Under the pieces are notes generated by a model. It made no database searches and was not told where the DNA came from. It saw only the letters and a list, made by a program, of their open reading frames with translations. A stretch of DNA of 64,000 nucleotides from Leptodontidium sp. MPI-SDFR-AT-0119 (lineage: Eukaryota > Ascomycota > Leotiomycetes > Helotiales > Leptodontidiaceae): NCBI GenBank assembly GCA_020726505.1, contig JAHLEZ010000006.1:310001-374000 (forward strand), given 5' to 3'. Made by a program: the position numbers and the translations under genes. This document shows, one piece after another, positions 11,052-23,109 of the stretch. The stretch's first letter is position 1; every line of letters starts with the position of its first letter.

Positions 11052-12686
11052 ATGGAAGAGCTCTCGCCCACCATGATCACCTTGCCATATGTGCATTTGC
11101 TCATATTGTCACTTGTGATATTCTTCGTGTTGCATCCAACTTTTCAGTATTTCAAGGATCCGAAGCGTAAGTGACTAAAACTCATATCGAAAACATTTCT
11201 CACACCAGCAGGCCTTCGCAGATTTCCAAACATGAGTCTGTTTTCTGGCATTTCAGCCTTACCATTCATCGTTCTGGCCCATGGCGGGTTTCGATCAAAG
11301 CACTTGGCGAAACTCCACAAGAAACATCCTGTTATTCGAACCGGCCCAAATTCTCTCTCGTACGGCGATCCTCGCGCAATCAAAGACATCTACGGCCACA
11401 ACACAAAATGTACGAAGGATAGCGCTTATACCGTCACCATGGGCTCCCATTTCCATCTGGCGGATGTGGTCGACAACAAAGAGCATTCACGAAAGCGGAA
11501 GGTTCTCTCGTCCGCCTACGCATTGAAGAATCTGGAGAGTTGGGAACACAAAGTCGCAGACAAAACAGAGAAATTGATTGCCCACTTTGATAGGATGTGC
11601 ACTGCCCCCCTTCCGGACTGCCAAAAGATCCCAAATCCAAGGGATCTGAACGTCGATTACCGGGCATGGACCAATTTCTTCAGCATCGATGCTATTGCTG
11701 ACATTGGTCTCTCCGAAAAGATTGGCTTTTTGGACACCGGAAACGACCTGTGTTCAGCGGAGAAGCTGGACGGTTCTCTCTATGAAATTGGTTTCAGGGA
11801 TGCCTTGTATCAGAATGCTCGCAAGCAATCTTTGCTTTTGTGGAATTATGACTGGTACCCTTTCCTGAACAAGGTTGCGGATATTCTGCCTTTCTATCGA
11901 CGAATGTCAAAACACGCCAGGGACTGGGACGCGATCTATCTCTCAAGGTCATCCAAACGACTGAAGAGATACCAAGAAGGAGAAAAGCTGGACGATTTCT
12001 TCCAGGCGCTGATGGAAGATAAGAATGGCTCACCTAACAATCTCGAGTGGGGAGAGATTGTGGCAGAAGTGGGCATAATGATGAACGCTGGTAGTGTTAC
12101 AACTGCGATTGCCATGGCCAATGTCATGCTTCAGCTTCTGAAGAATCCCGCAACGATGAAGAAGTTGACGAGTGAGATTGATTCTGTTTTGGAGGATGAT
12201 GAAGTGGTCGCTTCTCATGACAAAGTGAAGCACTTGCCGTATTTGAAGGCATGCCTGGACGAATCACTTCGCTTGTTCCCCCCGACATCCCATGGTCTCA
12301 CACGAGCAGTACCTCAAGATGGGATGAGTATTTTGGGAGAGTACATCCAGGGCGGGACCTCTGTTTCGATCTCAGCTTATGTTGCTCATCGAGATGAAAA
12401 TATTTTCCCCATGGCAGACAAGTTCATCCCGGAGAGATGGTTAGGTGAGGAAGGTAAGGCATTGCAACCGTACTTTCTGGCATTCTCTGCTGGTGCTAGA
12501 GGGTGCATTGGCCGAAATATTTCCTATCTAGAGCAGACTGTTCTGCTTGCTAGTGTGTTGCATCGATACAAATTTGCTCTTGCGAGTCCAGAGTGGGAAA
12601 TTGAGCGATTGGAGACAATGAATATGATCTTGGGAGAAATGCCAGTGAAGGTTTGGAAAAGAAGAGAGGAGGCAATTGGGATGTAG
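11052..12686 (+). CDS. Cytochrome P450 monooxygenase
   Basis: Two exons (11052-11166, 11212-12686) give 529 residues. Exon 1 encodes an N-terminal membrane anchor (about residues 10-28). The K-helix has ESLR (ExxR), the PERF-like region reads FIPERW, and the heme loop is FSAGARGCIGRN with the axial Cys, so heme binding should be intact. The I-helix reads NAGSVTTA, where most P450s have an acidic Asp/Glu before the Thr pair; here it is Val. The overall pattern resembles fungal benzoate-4-monooxygenase-like P450s, but the substrate is unknown. The reductase at 3.1-5.2 kb is a natural electron donor, and the Zn2Cys6 gene ends 380 bp upstream. Confidence 0.93.
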
Positions 12687-13340
12687 TTTTGAAGTTGAAG
12701 GACCCCCTCATAGCCTTGAATAACTTGTTAATTACTGGAGATAACTCGAGAGGACTGCAAATATGACTGAATTTTCATAAAGGTTGAATAAAGTACGTGA
12801 ATTGAAGGAGAAAATGGCGGCATTAAGATATTATCCTTCCTTTAAAATCCAGAAAACAAGCTAATGTTTCAACCCCAAAAATAATCCAAAAGGACCCCGA
12901 TACGATTCCAGATATTAATAATCCAACCATCGAGCCCCAAACAAGCAACATTAATGACACCGGTCTTCATCATCCGTGGGTCTTGGTTGACAACTATTAT
13001 ACCGTGTTCTCGTACAGCATCTTTTCATTTCCCCAAAATACCTCGCGGAACGAAGTTGGAAGAGTCGGTTACGTATCGAACAGCTACAACTCTACTTACT
13101 GCCAGTGCAAACTTGCCAACATAATAGTCCGAGTACCTTCAATGTATCTCTACACGTACACGTCTCAAGGAAACCTTGTTGCATAATCCCTGTAACATTC
13201 TTCGAACATTTCCCCAGCACGATTGAATGCTTCCAGTGTTGTCATTTCATTATTTCGAAGAACAGTGATTAAAGTATGAGGAACTCCTCAGCCTAAACTA
13301 GTCAGCGAAGTCTCAAAGCATCAGGTCGAATGAACACTAA
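12687..13340. other. Intergenic, nothing recognised
   Basis: AT-rich sequence downstream of the P450 with no supported gene. Confidence 0.4.
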
Positions 13341-13657
13341 TCCACCAACGGACAACCCGAATGTGGATGGTACGTTGCCCGGGCCCGCTCTAGCAGATGG
13401 CTGACGATAAGCATCAATCGAGCAATTATTGACGGGAATGTGCAATAGGGAACAAGAAGCTGGAGTACGAGAGTATCGAGAGAGGTGTGTCCTCAAGTCC
13501 ACGGTTGACCTAAGAAAGCGATGACCTTCCTGCCCAATGCTGTAAATATAAAGGTTGCAGCAATCAAGTTCTTACAGATCCAGGGATTCCGATTATAATA
13601 AACTGGGCACTTTAAGAGTTCATCCCACTCACTACTTCGGTACAGTACTACTGCTAA
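13341..13657 (+). repeat. Dispersed repeat copy A (mutated)
   Basis: This segment aligns with 17003-17382 in the same orientation: shared TCCACCAACGGACAACCC at the start, GTCCACGGTTGACC in the middle, and CTTACAGATCC plus the following block near the end. Copy A differs mainly by C-to-T and G-to-A changes, as in GATTATAATAA against GACTACAATGG. It encodes no recognised protein. The element type is unknown. Confidence 0.7.
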
Positions 13658-13660
13658 GTA

Positions 13661-13741
13661 AACGGGAGTGTGGAACAAGGAAACGAGAGGCTGGAGCACG
13701 AGCATGTCGAGGGGGTAATCACAAAGTCCGCGGTTGGGATT
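13661..13741 (+). repeat. Partial third copy of the dispersed repeat
   Basis: ACGGGAGTGTGGAACAAGG through AGTCCGCGGTTGGGA repeats the middle part of copies A and B directly after copy A, as a partial tandem duplication. Confidence 0.55.
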
Positions 13742-14400
13742 AAAAAGATTCTGACTAAAATATAAGGGGACTCCTTATCTCAAGATACTTGAAGGGTAAA
13801 TGCAAGGTCAATAGAAGAAAAGCATTGGATGTCGTGGCTACTAGTACAGTATTAAGACAGCGTGTATGACTAGAACTCACATGGCAAAACACACTCAACA
13901 ATAGTCTCACGCCTCTATCCCAATTACTCATCTCCTCAAGCCATAGCCAAGGTCCAGCCTCACCCGGCTCAAACCTGCCTTTCCTATGTTTGAAGTTGTT
14001 GTCCGATACTGGGTTGCAGTAGTCCCGCTGTCGAGCGAATAGTTGATTATCCCAGCGCTGGGGAAGTCTAGGAGTAGCAGATCTAGGCATAACACTCACT
14101 CAGTATACACAATTATTTCCCCCGGGCGGGATCCTTGAAATCACCCTATTCGTTTTCCCCCTTGGGGCATACTGGCCACTGCGAGCTTTGTTAAAAGCCG
14201 TCACACCACTTTGCTCCTGAAGCTCATATCACTTCTTGACCGTCTTTGATCGTCCCTCCTTCTTCACTCCTGCTCTCGTCCTATTCTGCCATGTCGCCAC
14301 CTGTGAATTCCTCGACGACTTTAAATCCCTCACAATCAACTTCACTAACTTGGTCGCAGCATCCTGTGCTGCTTTCCCGCCTTGTAGTGCATCCCTACAG
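13742..14400. other. Gene-poor interval, nothing recognised
   Basis: No supported gene between the repeat copies and the kinase remnant. Confidence 0.4.
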
Positions 14401-14811
14401 AAGGCCAATGTCCCTGAAGATAGTCTGGCAACGTCACTTTGCGGAAGCCCTTTATATATGGCACCGGAGATTGTCAAGAGAGCGGGGCATGACCAAGCCG
14501 CGGACATTTGGTCCTTGGGGATCATCGTGCTAGGCATGTATTGCAAGATTCCTAACTCAGATAAACTACGGAAAGATGGGTGGCGGGATCCTCTTGTATT
14601 CGGTTCTTGGCTGAAAGATTTACGAGAAGCGGTCGAGAATCTAGACCAGCACTTCCGATTGCTACAGGGTCACTTGGCAGAAAGCCCGCTGGCCAGAAGG
14701 GATGCGGGTTCCATTGCCGAAGAACTAAAGACGAAGCATAGAGAAGACGTTACAGCAAGGCGTGTGGCAGGAACAATAGTCCTTCCTGTGAAACGTGCTC
14801 ATACTCCATGA
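14401..14811 (+). pseudogene. Protein kinase C-lobe remnant, Atg1/ULK-like
   Basis: An open frame contains SLCGSPLYMAPEIV (activation-loop end with the APE motif), followed by AADIWSLGIIVLGM (the helix-F Asp-x-Trp). The P-loop, catalytic loop and DFG are absent upstream, and the sequence after the helix-F region is unlike a kinase. The CGSPLYMAPE string is typical of Atg1/ULK-type kinases. It is most simply a truncated duplicate of a kinase gene; it could also be the last exon of a small unrecognised gene. It lies in the repeat-rich interval. Confidence 0.5.
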
Positions 14812-17002
14812 GAGGGGAGCTGGAGAACAAGCTATCTAACGAAGATCGATTTAGGCGCCTTGTTTCTTATTTGCGCTTTTAATAGCGGTATATTTAGTGT
14901 ATTGAGATAGCCTCGAAATGAATTGAGTCCTAGCTTTCCTTGTGCTCTCAAGTGTTCAACCTCTCGTACAACCCAGAGTCAGCTCAGCATTTCTCCGCGG
15001 AAGTATTCGATGTGCAGCATGCCCTCCATACTTTGATTGTCTTTTTGGAAGCTACAGCAGGTTTTGTTTCGGCGGGGTGTTTCCTGTCTTGAATTCTCTT
15101 GTCACTGACATGATTCGTTTCGAGATGTCATTCTCTTAGAGTTAACAGATCACGGGATGCTTCACTATAAAACAAAGAACCTCTCTCTGTAAGCGAAGGG
15201 TACTAGAAATGATAAGTTGCGGTTGAAATGATTATCACACCGATCACACCGATCACACTAGATGCGACGTGGGTTATATAACTTAGATGGTCTCTGGTTT
15301 GGTTAATATGTCAGATACTGTAGGTGTCGGATATCACTATGCTTCTCCAGGGCGTGAGGTGGAAGATATGGATATTAGACGGTGCTCTGCTCACTGCATT
15401 ACTCCGGCAAGGCACCAGGCCTTGGAGTAGCACCGATTCGGCCTTTCTGTCTGGTCTATCTGCCATAGTTCTAGGAGAGAGCTCTAAAATGGAGATGTAC
15501 ACCTCTGGAGCCCGCATTCTGTCACGTCTGGGTCCAGAAACTGCTGCTTCGAAATGTACAGTAACTAGCATAGCAACAAATAACTCTTAACCATCGCACT
15601 ACGGCGTAATTGATGTAAAAAGGTATGAACCGTTTTACTGCATTCCTATCCTTCTATCTACTTCGAATGATCACGCCGTCTGTATTTTCAGTTATGTCGC
15701 CCGGGACATCATTTGAAGTACTGACTTCCTTGCGGCAGGCACTTGCATCAAGACACAGCGGAAGAAATTCTCGAGTTTGGACATTTCAAAATTTCAAACA
15801 TCCCTTTGCCAAGTCTGATTTTCTCCAGGAGAGTCTGGAGAGAGCATCCAACGCGACCAAAAAGGAATGGATAGGGTGGAAGCTACATTGATACTGTGGC
15901 ATCCCATCTCTTTAAGCACGAAAAGTAAACAAAGCAACCCCTGAGAACGGGATCGAGACAAAATTCGGCTTCCGGAGGCATAGAGTGAAATACAATGAAT
16001 CTTGAATTTTCAGCCTGAAACTATCAAAAACGAAGAGAGAATTACTCATACTTTGGAGCTCAACTTTCTCTGCTGTTTTACGAAACTCAATCCGGCTTCC
16101 CTACCTACATCTTGATTTAACTGGCCTCACCAGCTTCAATACAGTCGTCAGCTCTCGTATTTCACCAAGATTTAGGTGGTCCAAGTGGATCAACGACGGA
16201 GGTTTTCGCAAATCTCTTACCAACGAACATGTGCCTCTTTGGGACGGACGAGTGAAAGGTCTCTCCACGCCCTCGGGATGCCAAGACCAGTAATACGGCT
16301 GGATAGTGGCCGAGTCTAATTAAAATCCCTAACTTGAAGACAAAGGCTTCTTTCGACTTCATCTACAACTTCTTGAAATCGATCAGGACTTGTATCTGGA
16401 GATCTTTTGTTACTTAATGAATGAGAGTTGTTACCAGACGACGTGCAGGAGTCTGGAAGCCTGGTCATCACGTGTCGATTTTCCATTCTTGGTCAACCCT
16501 TGCCTTTCGACGATGTCTCTTCGTCCTCGATCGTCTTGATGGATTCCTCTCCGGTACTGTACCTGCTGCCAATTGTCTTTGGAGTCTTCCTCTGATCAGA
16601 TTGAGGTGTTCCAAAGACTTGGTTGGAGTTGGATTTGGGGACGGAAGAATAAAGTCTGACAACGTATCTGTCAGCAAACCGACCCGCCGCCGAAAGGAGA
16701 AAAAGCTACCTCGGTGGCGACAAGAAGCCAGGCATAGGAACCGGATACCAGGATCACCAGCCAAAAAGACAAAAGACAAGTAAGTCTTCAGTGGCTGGGT
16801 CTCTTGGTGGGGGAAGTGCCGTTCCTCCCTTGGATGTTCATAGATAGATGCTATCTACATGAAGTACATGATATCTGATATGTCACCTTCCTGATCTTCC
16901 TCGAATCGAAGTCTCGGCTTCTCGGCCCAACTGTCTGGCACACGATCTCACGCAGGTTACATGATCACAACACAACACCAAACCCATACCAGCCATTTCA
17001 AA
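14812..17002. other. Gene-poor interval
   Basis: I find no convincing gene in 2.2 kb. A short tandem repeat of a CGATCACAC unit lies at about 15232-15258. Small frames at 15625-15891 and 16421-16783 lack recognisable features. Confidence 0.4.
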
Positions 17003-17382
17003 TCCACCAACGGACAACCCAATGAATGTGGAATGGTACGTTGCTCGGCCCGGGCCCGTTCTAGCAGGTGGCTGGCTCACTGGACAAGCGTTAAGTAATC
17101 GAGTGCTTTGGCACCACATCAATCATCGACGGGAGGAAGTGTGGAACGGGAAAACGAGCTGCAGCTGGATGGGTGTGTCCTCGAGTACCGTACTACCAAG
17201 TCCACGGTTGACCCTAGAAAACGAGGACCTTTCCGTTCAACTGTGCTGCAGACATGAACTCAAACATGGAGGGAGTACCAATCTGGGCTCTTACAGATCC
17301 GGGGATTCCGACTACAATGGACTGACTGAGTGGGCACTTGAAGAGTTCGTCCCACCTAGGTACAGCACTGCTACTTACTAGC
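17003..17382 (+). repeat. Dispersed repeat copy B (less mutated)
   Basis: The partner of copy A at 13341-13657. It keeps more C and G at the variable positions, so it looks closer to the original element. Confidence 0.7.
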
Positions 17383-18808
17383 TTCCTCTGAGGGATTATG
17401 GGGTCGATTTGCGATAACACTGACCAACATCGACCAACCCACCAAATAGGGGCTGAGGATGAGGATGTTTACCAACTGCTGGCTATCTTGTGATTTTCCA
17501 GGAACTTTAGGGAAGGGATCCCGACCAACCGACCGATGCGATGAAAGCGGTACACTGTGCTCTTCTCTAATCTCTCCATCTGGGTCGGGCCAGTGAAGCC
17601 ACGCAAGCGATGGGGTGTCCATGTCCCGTGCACATCGTTCTAATCTCCAGACATGCATGCAGTGCATTGTTGTCTGTCCCATCCTCCATCCAATTGTTTG
17701 GGCATTGCAAATAATTTACTTGTACTAGCGCTTCATTTCGAACGAATGGATGCCGACACTTGTGGCGTTCGCCGTGGAAGCTTCCAAAGCTTCGAAGCCT
17801 CTTCCAAGACGGGGCTTTTTGCGCCACGCCCAAGTCAAGCTTTTTTCATCAACGTCTTCGACTCCGAGGCCAAGTCCGTGGCGCCGCGGCTGCACCAAGG
17901 GTCGTGATGATCCTTCGCCTTGGTCTTTGTCTTCTCTTCGACGCACGCACGGCATTGGAGGTTCGTTCGCTCTGTTTTGGCCGTCTCTTGCAGCAGCTAT
18001 TCCTGATGGTCAAACGATTCTCAAATACTCTTTTATCCGGCGCCTCTTCGTCTCTTTGATTGGCTTCTTTCGCGGGAGAATGGACTGGCTGATCTGAGTT
18101 TGAACCTTCTAAGTTCATATCTCGGTCTTATCAACATGCACCGGTCCACCAGCACTTCGACCTTCTTATTTGGGACGCGCCTCCGCATGATGGAACTTTA
18201 GCATCATTCTTATCCTCCACTGGTATCAATCTGCGATGGCGTTTCCAGCCATCTATCAGAAGCTTAGATTACGAAATCGAGACAAGACCACGGGTGCAAC
18301 CCTCAAGAGGGAAGTACTACTTATCGCGATTGTGCTACTTGGTGGCGCTCTACTGTAACAACGATTCGGTACGAGGATGATCAGATGAAGAAGGTGATGT
18401 GATTTGAGAGGCGATATAGTTGCCCGGAAAGGTGTAGGATGGGCAGTTGTGCAGACTTTCCAGAATCCAGCCCGAGCTTCTACTGCATATCTTAGTTTAC
18501 CTTCCTAAACTATCATCCACCTTCCCCGGATAGTTATCAGCCAGGATTGAAGCCTGCCCTTGCGAAATATTGACAGGTGAAGGCGTGCGATAGGGGCAAT
18601 CATTTACGGAGTACGGTCCACTGCATCGCAGCTGTCTGTCCACTCTCCAGGATCTAGCGATGGAGGCACGCAGGCTAGACTTCCTATAAAGACCGTATCG
18701 CCAAGGTGCCAACGACCTTCCAAGCTGTGGTTGCATCTCCAGGCATTGTTTCTCTTCTTCCAAGATTCTTTGATCGCCAGTGGCATTGCTTCTGTGCAAC
18801 GCTTCGAC
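17383..18808. other. Upstream region of the OPT transporter; no gene seen
   Basis: The interval between the repeat and the transporter. Overlapping frames around 17650-18120 on both strands are compositionally odd (Arg/Ser/Pro-rich) and unsupported. Confidence 0.4.
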
Positions 18809-21285
18809 ATGAACGCCGACCAAATCATGCTCGGTGGGGTCAATCCCATCGAGGGCAAGGTTTCGACACTTCCTAGCCACGATGCCATCAACGAGAAGAT
18901 ACGCACTTCAATCGCTGTTGAGAAGGGTGAGATTGATGGTGATATCAAGCCTGTCTCTCCAGAAGATCTCTCCGACACTGGCAAGGAGAGTGACACCGAC
19001 GACGATGCCATCATCATCACTGGTGAAGATGCCGCAAGATATCTGTTACCAATGCGAGATGACTTTGAGCCGGCTTTGACCTTTCGAAGCATGTTCTTGG
19101 CCACTATCTTGTCTGCTTTCCAAGCTGTCATGTATCAGATCTACTCGGTTAGTCTATTCACCCGTCGCTTGCACGTATCTGACCCCATCTAGTGGAAACC
19201 AACCATGATCACCATCCAAGGTACATTCATCGTACTCATCGCCTACTTCGTCGGTAGAGCATGGGCCAAGTTCCTTCCCCGTGGCGATAAGTTTGAGAAC
19301 AGATGGAGAGCCAAAGGTGGTGTTGGAAAGGTTCCAACATGGATTGCTGTCATGTCTTTCTTCAACCATGGGGAATGGAATTTGAAGGAACATGCCATCT
19401 GCGCCATCACTGCTACATCCGCTTCTGGTGCTGCCCCCAGTATCCAAGTCTTCGCTGCCCAGGATCTCTTCTACGGTATGAAGCTGGATGCGACCACTGT
19501 CATCCTCAGTACTTTGTCTATCGGTCTTTTCGGTTATGGCCTTGCTGGCGTCATGAGACCTATCTGTGTTTGGCACGTCGATGCTGTCTACTGGAGCACC
19601 CTTCCTACCGTCAAGACTCTTCAAGGTCTTCATTGGCAAGAAATCAAGAGCAGCAAGCCTATCCGATACTTCTGGTATGCTTTCGGTACCATGTTCGCCT
19701 ATGAATTCTTCCCGGCCTATATCTTCCCATGGTTGAACTCCGTTTCGATCCCCTGCCTCGCCGCTATGAAGGCTACCGGATCTACTGGAGACACTCTTCG
19801 TAACCTTTTTGGTGGTGCTAGTAACAATGAGGGTCTTGGACTATTCAGCTTGTCCTTCGATTGGCAATACATCACATCTTTCAACACCGCACTGCCTCTC
19901 AAGCTTCAAGCCAACGCTGCCATCGGATATGGTGTTTGCTTCATTGCCATGTTGTCAATCTACTACGGCAATGCCTTTGGATCTAAATCGCTTCCATTCA
20001 TGTCTACTCGTCTCCTTACTCAAGAGGGAAAGACATACCCAACTGCAAAGGTCTTTGTCGATGGTGTTCTCGACAAGGAGGCCCTTGCGTCTTATGGCAT
20101 TCCTCGATTGACTGGAACGTTCGCCTACGCAATGTTCATGGCCAATGCTGCTATCGGAGCCTTGATTGCCCACGTCGCTCTCTTCTGGGGTGGTGATATC
20201 AAGAATGCTATCATGAGTGCCAGGACCGGTACTTATGGAGATCGTCATCATCAACACATGGCCAAGCACTATAAGGAGACACCATGGTACTGGTACGTCG
20301 CTGTCCTCGTCTTCAGTTTCGTCCTTGGACTCGTCGTCGTCATCAAGGAGAACATCACACTCCCCGTTTGGGCCTACATCGTTTCCCTCCTGGTCGGCAG
20401 TTTCATCGCACCATTCAGTTGCCTGATCTACTCCCGATACGGGAACGGTATCGCGACCAACAACCTCTCGAAGTTGATCGCCGGTCTCATGCTTCCCGAA
20501 CGTCCTGTTGGGAACATGTACTTCGCCGCATGGTCTCACAACGTCATCGGGAATGCCGTCCAACTCTGCAACGATCTGAAGCAGGGTGAATACTTGAAGA
20601 TCCCACCGCGTATCATGTTCTTGACTCAGATCTACGGAACTGTTCTGGGTGGATTCATCAACTATGCCGTCATGATTTCCATTGTCGCTGGGAACCGTGA
20701 CCTTTTGAGGGATACCGACGGTGATTCTTCTTGGTCTGGTGCTACGATTCAATCGTACAATACCAACGCTACATCTTGGGCTCTGGCAAAGTACTTGTAC
20801 AAGACTGGTGCTACTTACTCGATTGTACCCTACGGACTTTTGATTGGGGCTGCGATCGTTGCCGTTCATAGGGTTGTTGTTCATGTGAGTATTCATTCCA
20901 TCCCATTATGCAGGTTTTCTTTTTTCTGACTTTTTTAATTTAGTTCAAACCAAAGATCGGTCGATTTTCGATCGGGGAGATCAACTTCCCTCAGTTCATT
21001 CAATATGCTGGGTACATCCCGTATAATGCCTCGCAGACCTGTGTGATCTTTTCGCAGTTGATTGCTGGGTTCTTCGTCCAGTTCTACCTCAGGAACTACC
21101 GACCAAGGATCTTCAAGGATTACTCGTACTTGGTGACAGGGGCATGGGATGGAGCGAGTTTGACAGTGTTGTTCATCTTGTCTTTTGCTGTGTTTGGAGC
21201 GGGTGGGCCGGCGGTGTCGTTTCCCAGCTGGTGGGGGAATCATGTCGCTGGGAATTATGATTTCTGTCCAGTGAAGGGGGGTTAA
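18809..21285 (+). CDS. Oligopeptide transporter (OPT family)
   Basis: Three exons (18809-19147, 19193-20884, 20944-21285) encode 790 residues. An acidic N-terminal region of roughly 80 residues precedes many membrane segments. OPT hallmarks are visible: FNHGEWNLKEHAICAI (the NPG/KEH-type signature region), YEFFPAYIFPWLNSVSIPCL, WYWYVAVLVF, and SQLIAGFFVQFYLR near the C-terminus, which ends HVAGNYDFCPVKGG. OPT proteins import tetra/pentapeptides or related peptides with protons at the plasma membrane; some carry glutathione or metal-siderophore ligands. The Met at 18809 was chosen because it opens the hydrophilic head typical of the family. An in-frame Met at 18731 would add 26 residues and cannot be excluded. 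Confidence 0.93.
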
Positions 21286-21594
21286 ATGATTGAATTGTAA
21301 GGCTTTAACGTCATTACCTTCAGGTAATGCCCACAAGCATAGAACCCACATCTCATGCCCTAAGCAAGCGAGTAAACAAAATACAAAGCCGAATGGTATC
21401 AACGCAAAACCCAAAACTCCCTCATCAAAACAAACAAAGATGACCGCCCATCTTCTCTCCACTTTCAGGACTCTCTCTCTCTCCCTTCCCATCTCTCCAA
21501 ACTAAAGACATTCTGCCCAAACCAGCACGCCAAAAATCCATCCGAAATATTCGCATTGAAAAGAACTCCATCGAAAGGTATGCACGCATGCGTA
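21286..21594. other. Convergent 3' region
   Basis: About 309 bp between the stop codons of the OPT gene and the gene on the opposite strand. No gene is seen. Confidence 0.5.
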
Positions 21595-23109
21595 TTAAAA
21601 AGCCCACTTCCTGCTATTTCTAGGTCGTGAACGGGTAGTGTTCAAATCCAAATCATCCTCAATATCAACCTCAATCTTCGTTCCCAACGCCTCCTTGCCT
21701 TCGCGGATCATAGCCTTAAGCTGTGCGTCCAACCGACGGATACTCTCATCTGCTTCGCGCTCCTCCTTCCTCTTCAAAGTCGCCCATCGCTTAGCTTCCT
21801 TTGCAGCTGGACTCTCTTGCGGTGGAGCATTCATGTTCCTCAAAGGACTGCCAGTTGCGCGGGGGATCTTGCTTGCTGAATTGGCTGGTGAACGAGGTGA
21901 TGCGTACGAAGCTCCACGGCCAGGATTCAGAGCCGGTGATCCAGCATGGGATATGCGAGAACTCTGGGTAGACAAGCCAGGTCTGCGAGTCGAAACGGGA
22001 GTTCCAAAACCAGCACGAGAAGCAGGTCGGTTATAGGTATTAGCGACAGACCGACGAGAAGCAGAGGATGCAGTAGGCTGGCTGAATCTCGACAATCTCG
22101 GTTGCGCTGGAGCTTTAGAAGGCGTAATCGTAGGAGGAACAACAACCCAGTTCTTCGCAAGCTCTTCCTGCGCATTCACTGCAGACTCCTGGTTGGCACT
22201 GATTTGTCGCCGTTTAGATGGACGAGGAGGGGTATGATCTGGTGTCGGACGGTCCATGTAATCGGGTATGTACTCCAGCTCCTCGATAGGATACTGTCCA
22301 GGCAAAGGCGTCGATTCCTTATCCCCTCGAAACTCATCCTTCTCCTCCCACATACTCCGCTCGACAGGTTCAAATGTCTCCGATGGGTTGATCTGATATC
22401 TCGTACCCCCACCAGCCTGGAATCCACGAAAGACAGCCGCACTGCTCTTGCAAAACTCCCAAGCCTTCCCCACAACAGCCCCAGCAACTTGAATTGCGGT
22501 CTTACTCCATCCATCTCCACGCGGATTATCACCCTGGCTGTATCTTCCCCGACCATTACACTCCCGCCCAAAGTAATCGCCCGAATCCCCTTGTTCTCCC
22601 CACAGCTCCCTCCTCGATGGCCTATTCGTATCGGCCAAGCTCTTCCTATATCCTACATCACCATACTGGCTCTGCATGTCGGTCGCATGCTGGGCAGCCA
22701 AACTCGGCGTATCCATCCCTCCAGCAAGTTGGTATCTGGTATTCACAAACGGCTTCGGCGACCCAGGCGTCCACCCATCCGTATCTCCCATCGCAGACCA
22801 ATCCTCACTATCCATTGCATATCCGTTCCTTGGTGTTTCGATGCCGATTCCTTCGTGGTAGTCTTCCAAAGTCCGTTTGCGCGGTCCCAGCTTCGAGTTC
22901 CTGTCCCCCACAGACGATATCGACATCACGCTCGTCGTACTGCGAGTGAGGATCAGAGAAGAGGATGCCGATGCGCTGGGTGTACGAGGTGGTTGGAAGA
23001 TGTGAGATTTCGCGCCAGACAGTCGTGGAGGGGCGGTATCGCGGCTGGCAGTGTGGAAATTGAATGCGCCGGGCATCGCAGAGGGTGAGTTCGCCATCTT
23101 GGTGCTCAT
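21595..23109 (-). CDS. Conserved-looking disordered protein, unknown function
   Basis: A single exon of 504 residues. Most is Ser/Pro/Arg-rich and probably disordered. One ordered-looking island at about residues 207-226 (VAGAVVGKAWEFCKSSAAVF) could be an amphipathic helix that binds a membrane or partner. The C-terminus has a charged helical stretch (AKEAKRWATLKRKEEREADE) and an acidic DIEDDLDL patch before a basic end. I recognise no family. The start is the first Met of a long uninterrupted frame; a second Met four residues on is also possible. Confidence 0.75.
   Translation of the reverse strand: MSTKMANSPSAMPGAFNFHTASRDTAPPRLSGAKSHIFQPPRTPSASASSSLILTRSTTSVMSISSVGDRNSKLGPRKRTLEDYHEGIGIETPRNGYAMDSEDWSAMGDTDGWTPGSPKPFVNTRYQLAGGMDTPSLAAQHATDMQSQYGDVGYRKSLADTNRPSRRELWGEQGDSGDYFGRECNGRGRYSQGDNPRGDGWSKTAIQVAGAVVGKAWEFCKSSAAVFRGFQAGGGTRYQINPSETFEPVERSMWEEKDEFRGDKESTPLPGQYPIEELEYIPDYMDRPTPDHTPPRPSKRRQISANQESAVNAQEELAKNWVVVPPTITPSKAPAQPRLSRFSQPTASSASRRSVANTYNRPASRAGFGTPVSTRRPGLSTQSSRISHAGSPALNPGRGASYASPRSPANSASKIPRATGSPLRNMNAPPQESPAAKEAKRWATLKRKEEREADESIRRLDAQLKAMIREGKEALGTKIEVDIEDDLDLNTTRSRPRNSRKWAF

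Noticed and set aside
17650..18120. Cluster of overlapping frames on both strands
   Set aside because: No motifs, no convincing introns, and codon character unlike neighbouring genes.
19955..20896. Minus-strand frame of 313 codons inside the OPT gene
   Set aside because: Antisense shadow of a well-supported transporter exon; Asp/His-rich composition typical of reverse frames.
21946..23088. Plus-strand frame of 380 codons opposite the disordered protein gene
   Set aside because: Arg/Ser/His-rich antisense frame; the minus-strand reading has sensible composition and ends.
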